DNA of 7,847 nucleotides from CAZSNH01 sp052388455 (lineage in GTDB: Bacteria; Pseudomonadota; Alphaproteobacteria; Rhizobiales; Hyphomicrobiaceae), in assembly GCA_052388455.1 (NCBI GenBank), contig JBQTIA010000113.1, positions 1 through 7,847 on the forward strand, read 5' to 3'. Positions 5,053-7,847 of this stretch are shown piece after piece (position 1 is the first letter of the stretch; every line of letters begins with the position of its first letter). The position numbers and the translations under genes are program-made. The notes below the pieces were generated by a model. It did not search any database and was not told where the DNA came from. It was given only the letters and a program-made list of their open reading frames with translations.

Positions 5053-5275
5053 TACTGTGTCCGCTACAAATTGTGCGTTTGACAACCGCCTACCGTCACC
5101 CGATTTCAGGTCCGACGTTGTCCCGCGGGATCGCGGCGAACGCTTCACGGCGTGGCCCGGCCGAGCGACGCCGGCCGTCGCCCATGGCAGCGCAGATTTG
5201 AAAAGAGCGCTGGCAAAGGCAAAGGTACACAGCCGATGCTCCCCTCCGACCCGCACACCGATTGGAACTTCGAAC

Positions 5276-7384
5276 ATGCTCGCTGGTGCTCCTCGTCGTC
5301 TTGAACCGGCCCCCCCCAACGCCGAGCGCCGCCCACAGACGTCCATCCACCACGGGTTCCCGCTCGTCGACGACTATGCGTGGCTGAGGGCGGCCAACTG
5401 GCAGGACGTCATGCGCGATCCGAGCCTGCTCGACGGCTCGATCCGCGCCCACCTCGAAGCCGAGAACACCTACACCGAGGCGCAACTCTCCGGCACGGCC
5501 GCCTTGCAGGAGCGGCTCTTCGCGGAAATGAAGGCTCGCCTGAAACAGGACGACAGCACCGTTCCTACCCCGCACGGTCCTTACGCCTACTACTCCAGTT
5601 TCGTCCGGGGTGGCCAGTATCCCCGGCTCTGCCGCAGGCCGCGCGATGGCGGCGAGGAAAGCGTGCTGCTCGACGGCAACGCCGAGGCGGCCGGAAAGTC
5701 CTACTGGGATCTCGGCGCCACGGCCCACAGCTCGGACCATCGGCTGCTTGCCTATGCCACTGACGACAAGGGGTCGGAACTCTACACCATCCGCATCCGC
5801 GATCTCGAAACGGGCGCCGATCTTCCCGACGTCATCCCCGACACCCGCGGCGAGATCGTCTGGGCCGCCGACAGCCGTACGCTGTTCTACATCCGCCTCG
5901 ATGCCAACCACCGGCCGCTCTTCGTCTGCCGGCATGTGATCGGCACCCCGTCCAGCGAGGATGCCGTCGTCTACGAGGAGAAGGACGCCGGCTTCTACGT
6001 CAGCGTCGGCCGCACACAGTCGCGCCGGTACATTCTGATCGATGCCCACGATCACCAGACCAACGAGGTCTACCTGATCGACGCTGAGCAGCCGGCAGTT
6101 GCGCCGCGCCTGATTGCGGCCCGCTCGCACGGCCACGAGTACCAGGTCGAGCATCACGACCAGCGCCTGATCATCACCACCAACTCCGGCGGGGCCGAGG
6201 ACTTCCGCATCTGCGAGGCCCCCGCCAACGCGCCCGGCATCGAGAGCTGGTGCGAGATCGTTCCCCATCGGCCCGGACGGCTGATCATCGATACGGTCGT
6301 CTTCTCCCGCCACATGGTGCGGCTGGAGCGCGAGGACAGCCTGCCCCGCATCGTCGTGCGGCGGCTGGACGACGGCAGCGAGCACGCCATCAGCTTCGCC
6401 GAGGAAGCCTATGCCCTCGGCATGCACGCGGGACACGAGTTCGATACCACGACAATTCGGTTCACCTATTCGTCGATGACGACGCCGGCCGAGACCTTCG
6501 ACTACGACATGGCGACCCGAGCCCGCACACTGCGCAAGCGCCAGGAGGTGCCGAGCGGTCACAACCCGGCCGAGTACATCACGCGGCGGCTGTTCGCCCC
6601 CGCGCCCGATGGCGAACTGGTGCCCGTCTCCCTGCTCTATCGCAAGGATACGCCGCTCGACGGCTCGGCGCCGGTGTTCCTGTACGGGTACGGCGCTTAC
6701 GGGATTTCAATACCTGCCTCCTTCTCGACCCAGAGGCTGAGCCTCGTCGACCGCGGCTTCATCTTCGCCATTGCCCACATCCGCGGCGGCAAGGACAAGG
6801 GCTATCGCTGGTACACCGGAGGCAAGCTGGAAAAGAAGCTCAACACCTTCACCGACTTTCTCGCCGCCGGCGAGCATCTGGTCACCTGCGGCCTGACCCG
6901 GCGCGGCGCCATCGTCGCCAACGGCGGATCGGCGGGCGGAATGCTGATGGGTGTCGTGGCCAACATGGCACCGGAGCTGTTCCTCGGCATCATCGCCGAC
7001 GTACCGTTCGTCGACGTGCTGAATACGATGCTCGACAAGGATCTGCCGCTGACGCCGCCGGAGTGGCCTGAGTGGGGCAATCCGATCACCTCGGCGCGCG
7101 ATTTCGAAGTCATCCGCTCGTATTCCCCCTACGACAACGTGGCGGCCAAAGCCTATCCCCACATCTTCGCATATGGCGGACTGACCGACCCCCGCGTCAC
7201 CTACTGGGAACCGGCCAAGTGGGTCGCCCGACTGCGCGAGCGCAACACCAGCGACCGGCTGGTGCTCCTCAAAACCAATATGCAGGCCGGCCATGGCGGG
7301 GCCTCGGGACGCTTCGAGCAGCTCCGCGAGATCGCCCTCGACTATTCCTTCGCCCTGCTGATCGCGGGCAAGGCCGGCGCGTGA
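5276..7384 (+). CDS. ptrB: Oligopeptidase B (S9A serine peptidase)
   Basis: Oligopeptidase B is a cytoplasmic serine peptidase of the prolyl oligopeptidase family that cleaves short peptides after Arg or Lys. The protein has 702 residues, close to the usual 680-710. It begins with the family entry segment (RRPQTSIHHGFPLVDDYAWL, near residues 18-37). An N-terminal seven-bladed beta-propeller covers roughly residues 60-420; it gates access to the active site. The alpha/beta-hydrolase domain follows from about residue 430. The triad is visible: Ser552 in 'NGGSAGGML', Asp638 in 'GLTDPRV' and His673 in 'QAGHGG', with spacings of 86 and 35 that nearly equal E. coli PtrB (S532, D617, H652). 'HIRGGKDKGYRWY' is also characteristic. 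The start ATG at 5276 is taken from the family length and a modest TGGAA ribosome site; the frame is open 76 codons further up but not conserved-looking. No signal peptide. It appears to be a single-gene unit. Confidence 0.96.
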   Translation: MLAGAPRRLEPAPPNAERRPQTSIHHGFPLVDDYAWLRAANWQDVMRDPSLLDGSIRAHLEAENTYTEAQLSGTAALQERLFAEMKARLKQDDSTVPTPHGPYAYYSSFVRGGQYPRLCRRPRDGGEESVLLDGNAEAAGKSYWDLGATAHSSDHRLLAYATDDKGSELYTIRIRDLETGADLPDVIPDTRGEIVWAADSRTLFYIRLDANHRPLFVCRHVIGTPSSEDAVVYEEKDAGFYVSVGRTQSRRYILIDAHDHQTNEVYLIDAEQPAVAPRLIAARSHGHEYQVEHHDQRLIITTNSGGAEDFRICEAPANAPGIESWCEIVPHRPGRLIIDTVVFSRHMVRLEREDSLPRIVVRRLDDGSEHAISFAEEAYALGMHAGHEFDTTTIRFTYSSMTTPAETFDYDMATRARTLRKRQEVPSGHNPAEYITRRLFAPAPDGELVPVSLLYRKDTPLDGSAPVFLYGYGAYGISIPASFSTQRLSLVDRGFIFAIAHIRGGKDKGYRWYTGGKLEKKLNTFTDFLAAGEHLVTCGLTRRGAIVANGGSAGGMLMGVVANMAPELFLGIIADVPFVDVLNTMLDKDLPLTPPEWPEWGNPITSARDFEVIRSYSPYDNVAAKAYPHIFAYGGLTDPRVTYWEPAKWVARLRERNTSDRLVLLKTNMQAGHGGASGRFEQLREIALDYSFALLIAGKAGA

Positions 7385-7533
7385 GGCGGCGTTCGGCAAA
7401 TCTGTCTCGATGACGGACGATCTCCGCATTGAAATATTGAGGCGAATTTCCTGCAAACCTTCACGAGCCGTGCAGGCAAGACTTTATGATTAATCCTTTC
7501 TGGCGAACCCGGCAGCCAGATCGATAAAATAGG

Positions 7534-7543
7534 CAGGCGCCTG
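7534..7543. repeat. Perfect palindrome CAGGCGCCTG
   Basis: A 10-base palindrome in the gap between ptrB and the TadG-like gene, preceded by the AT-rich run ATAAAATA. It may mark a promoter or operator region for the pilus gene; no -35 element was found to support this. Confidence 0.2.
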
Positions 7544-7585
7544 ATACGACTCTCCTCATAGGGCTGTCCCATCTTCCCCAGAACC

Positions 7586-7612
7586 CGCCCCGCAGTCAAA
7601 GCGACCGGGGCG
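7586..7612 (+). promoter_or_regulatory. Stem-loop in the leader of the TadG-like gene
   Basis: CGCCCCG (7586-7592) pairs perfectly with CGGGGCG (7606-7612) around a 13-base loop. No T-run follows, so it is a poor intrinsic terminator, and it ends 10 bases before the Shine-Dalgarno site at 7623. If transcribed with the downstream gene it would be a leader hairpin that could stabilise the mRNA or influence ribosome access. The 249-base gap otherwise shows no gene. Confidence 0.4.
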
Positions 7613-7622
7613 TGGAAGGATG

Positions 7623-7628
7623 GGAGGT
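7623..7628 (+). promoter_or_regulatory. Shine-Dalgarno site deciding a GTG start
   Basis: GGAGGT, a full-strength ribosome site, 5 bases before GTG 7634. An ATG at 7620 is out of frame and overlaps this site, so the GTG is the start. Confidence 0.75.
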
Positions 7629-7633
7629 GTATC

Positions 7634-7847
7634 GTGCAGATCCGGCAAAATTCGATCATCAGAAGTTCAGCTTCCAATACCAGCGGCAGCGTCGCGCCGA
7701 TTTTTGGATTGCTCGCCACCCCTATGCTGTTCCTCGCCGGAGTCTCGATCGACTATTCGCGCGCCATCAACATGGATTACTCGATGCAGAACGCGCTCGA
7801 TCTCGCAGCGCTAGCTGCAATGCGCAACACACCCATGGACTCCGACA
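7634..7847 (+). CDS. TadG-like pilus assembly protein, N-terminal part
   Basis: The frame from GTG 7634 stays open to the window edge (71 codons visible; the rest lies outside). After a polar 19-residue leader comes GSVAPIFGLLATPMLFLAGV, a single membrane segment at about residues 20-38, then SIDYSRAINMDYSMQNALDLAALAAMR. This is the N-terminal signature of the Tad/TadG-type family ('G..A...al.l..l.g..iDysra...r..lQ.alDaAaLA'), whose members are membrane-anchored proteins of Tad/Flp pilus or related secretion clusters. The body would be periplasmic. TadE, TadF and TadG share this N-terminus, so the exact subtype depends on the missing C-terminal part; a von Willebrand-type domain would mark TadG. 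Other tad genes, if any, would be to the right of the window. Confidence 0.85.
   Translation, partial: MQIRQNSIIRSSASNTSGSVAPIFGLLATPMLFLAGVSIDYSRAINMDYSMQNALDLAALAAMRNTPMDSD

Larger units (their letters stand above)
4606..5275. other. Gene-poor, AT-rich region between divergent mucR and ptrB
   Basis: About 670 bases without a securely identifiable gene. From roughly 4650 to 5080 it is visibly richer in A/T than its surroundings. It contains three short dyads (entered separately), a perfect TATAAT on the plus strand at 4862-4867 without a matching -35, and on the minus strand TATACT at 4672-4667 about 60 bases ahead of mucR, again with a poor -35. One 44-codon ORF with a plausible composition is entered at low confidence. 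The part from 5080 to 5275 returns to high GC; its plus-strand frame is open back to TTG 5048 and continuous with oligopeptidase B, but it is not protein-like. Such AT-rich DNA beside mucR fits a MucR-bound control region. Confidence 0.5.

Noticed and set aside
5096..6562. Very long minus-strand frame (488 codons) antisense to ptrB
   Set aside because: It is the mirror of a secure oligopeptidase B gene in high-GC DNA; its Val/Gly/Asp-rich repetitive composition and lack of any domain mark it as a shadow.

Overview
The window looks like the chromosome of a high-GC alphaproteobacterium, most likely of the order Hyphomicrobiales (Rhizobiales). This rests on protein content, not on a marker gene: a MucR/Ros-type zinc-finger regulator with a Cys-x2-Asp finger, a DUF6456 protein next to a DnaA-C-terminal-like helix-turn-helix protein, the start of a porin of the 'DCCxDLEERxxELE' kind, and a Tad-pilus-type protein. 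No rRNA, tRNA, CRISPR array, insertion sequence or integrase was seen.

Layout. Positions 1-177 hold nothing I can call. A short BLUF blue-light receptor (178-618, minus) has all four flavin-pocket residues. Just upstream on the same strand is the 5' stump of a porin gene (signal peptide and first conserved block only). From about 1.2 to 2.1 kb lie two decayed Uma2-family nuclease genes, tail to tail: one plus-strand copy split by a frameshift (1205-1790) and one minus-strand copy without its N-terminal half (1819-2106). A possible third Uma2 tail remnant sits in the porin stump.

The conserved core follows: sufE (2219-2644, plus, TTG start) converges on a DUF6456 gene (2645-3241, minus) with stop codons touching. 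Directly upstream of DUF6456, on the same strand, is a stand-alone DnaA domain-IV-like HTH protein (3256-3678); these two look like one operon. Divergent from it is a conserved-looking hypothetical gene (3867-4343, plus) whose open frame runs about 140 bp antisense into the end of mucR (4201-4605, minus). Upstream of mucR is a roughly 670-bp gene-poor stretch, visibly AT-richer over 4.65-5.08 kb, with several short perfect dyads and one marginal small ORF. Then comes an intact oligopeptidase B gene (5276-7384, plus), a 249-bp gap with a 7-bp-stem hairpin, and the first 71 codons of a TadG-like pilus protein running off the right edge.

How the genes fit together. I see no single pathway. Fe-S cluster assembly (SufE), regulation (MucR, the DnaA-like HTH protein), peptide turnover (oligopeptidase B), light sensing (BLUF) and surface pili (Tad) are housekeeping or regulatory neighbours, plus a small graveyard of Uma2 and porin remnants. 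I do not find a convincing new multi-gene system. The points most worth pursuing are the HTH/DUF6456 pair, the hypothetical gene that overlaps mucR, and the dyad-rich region upstream of mucR.
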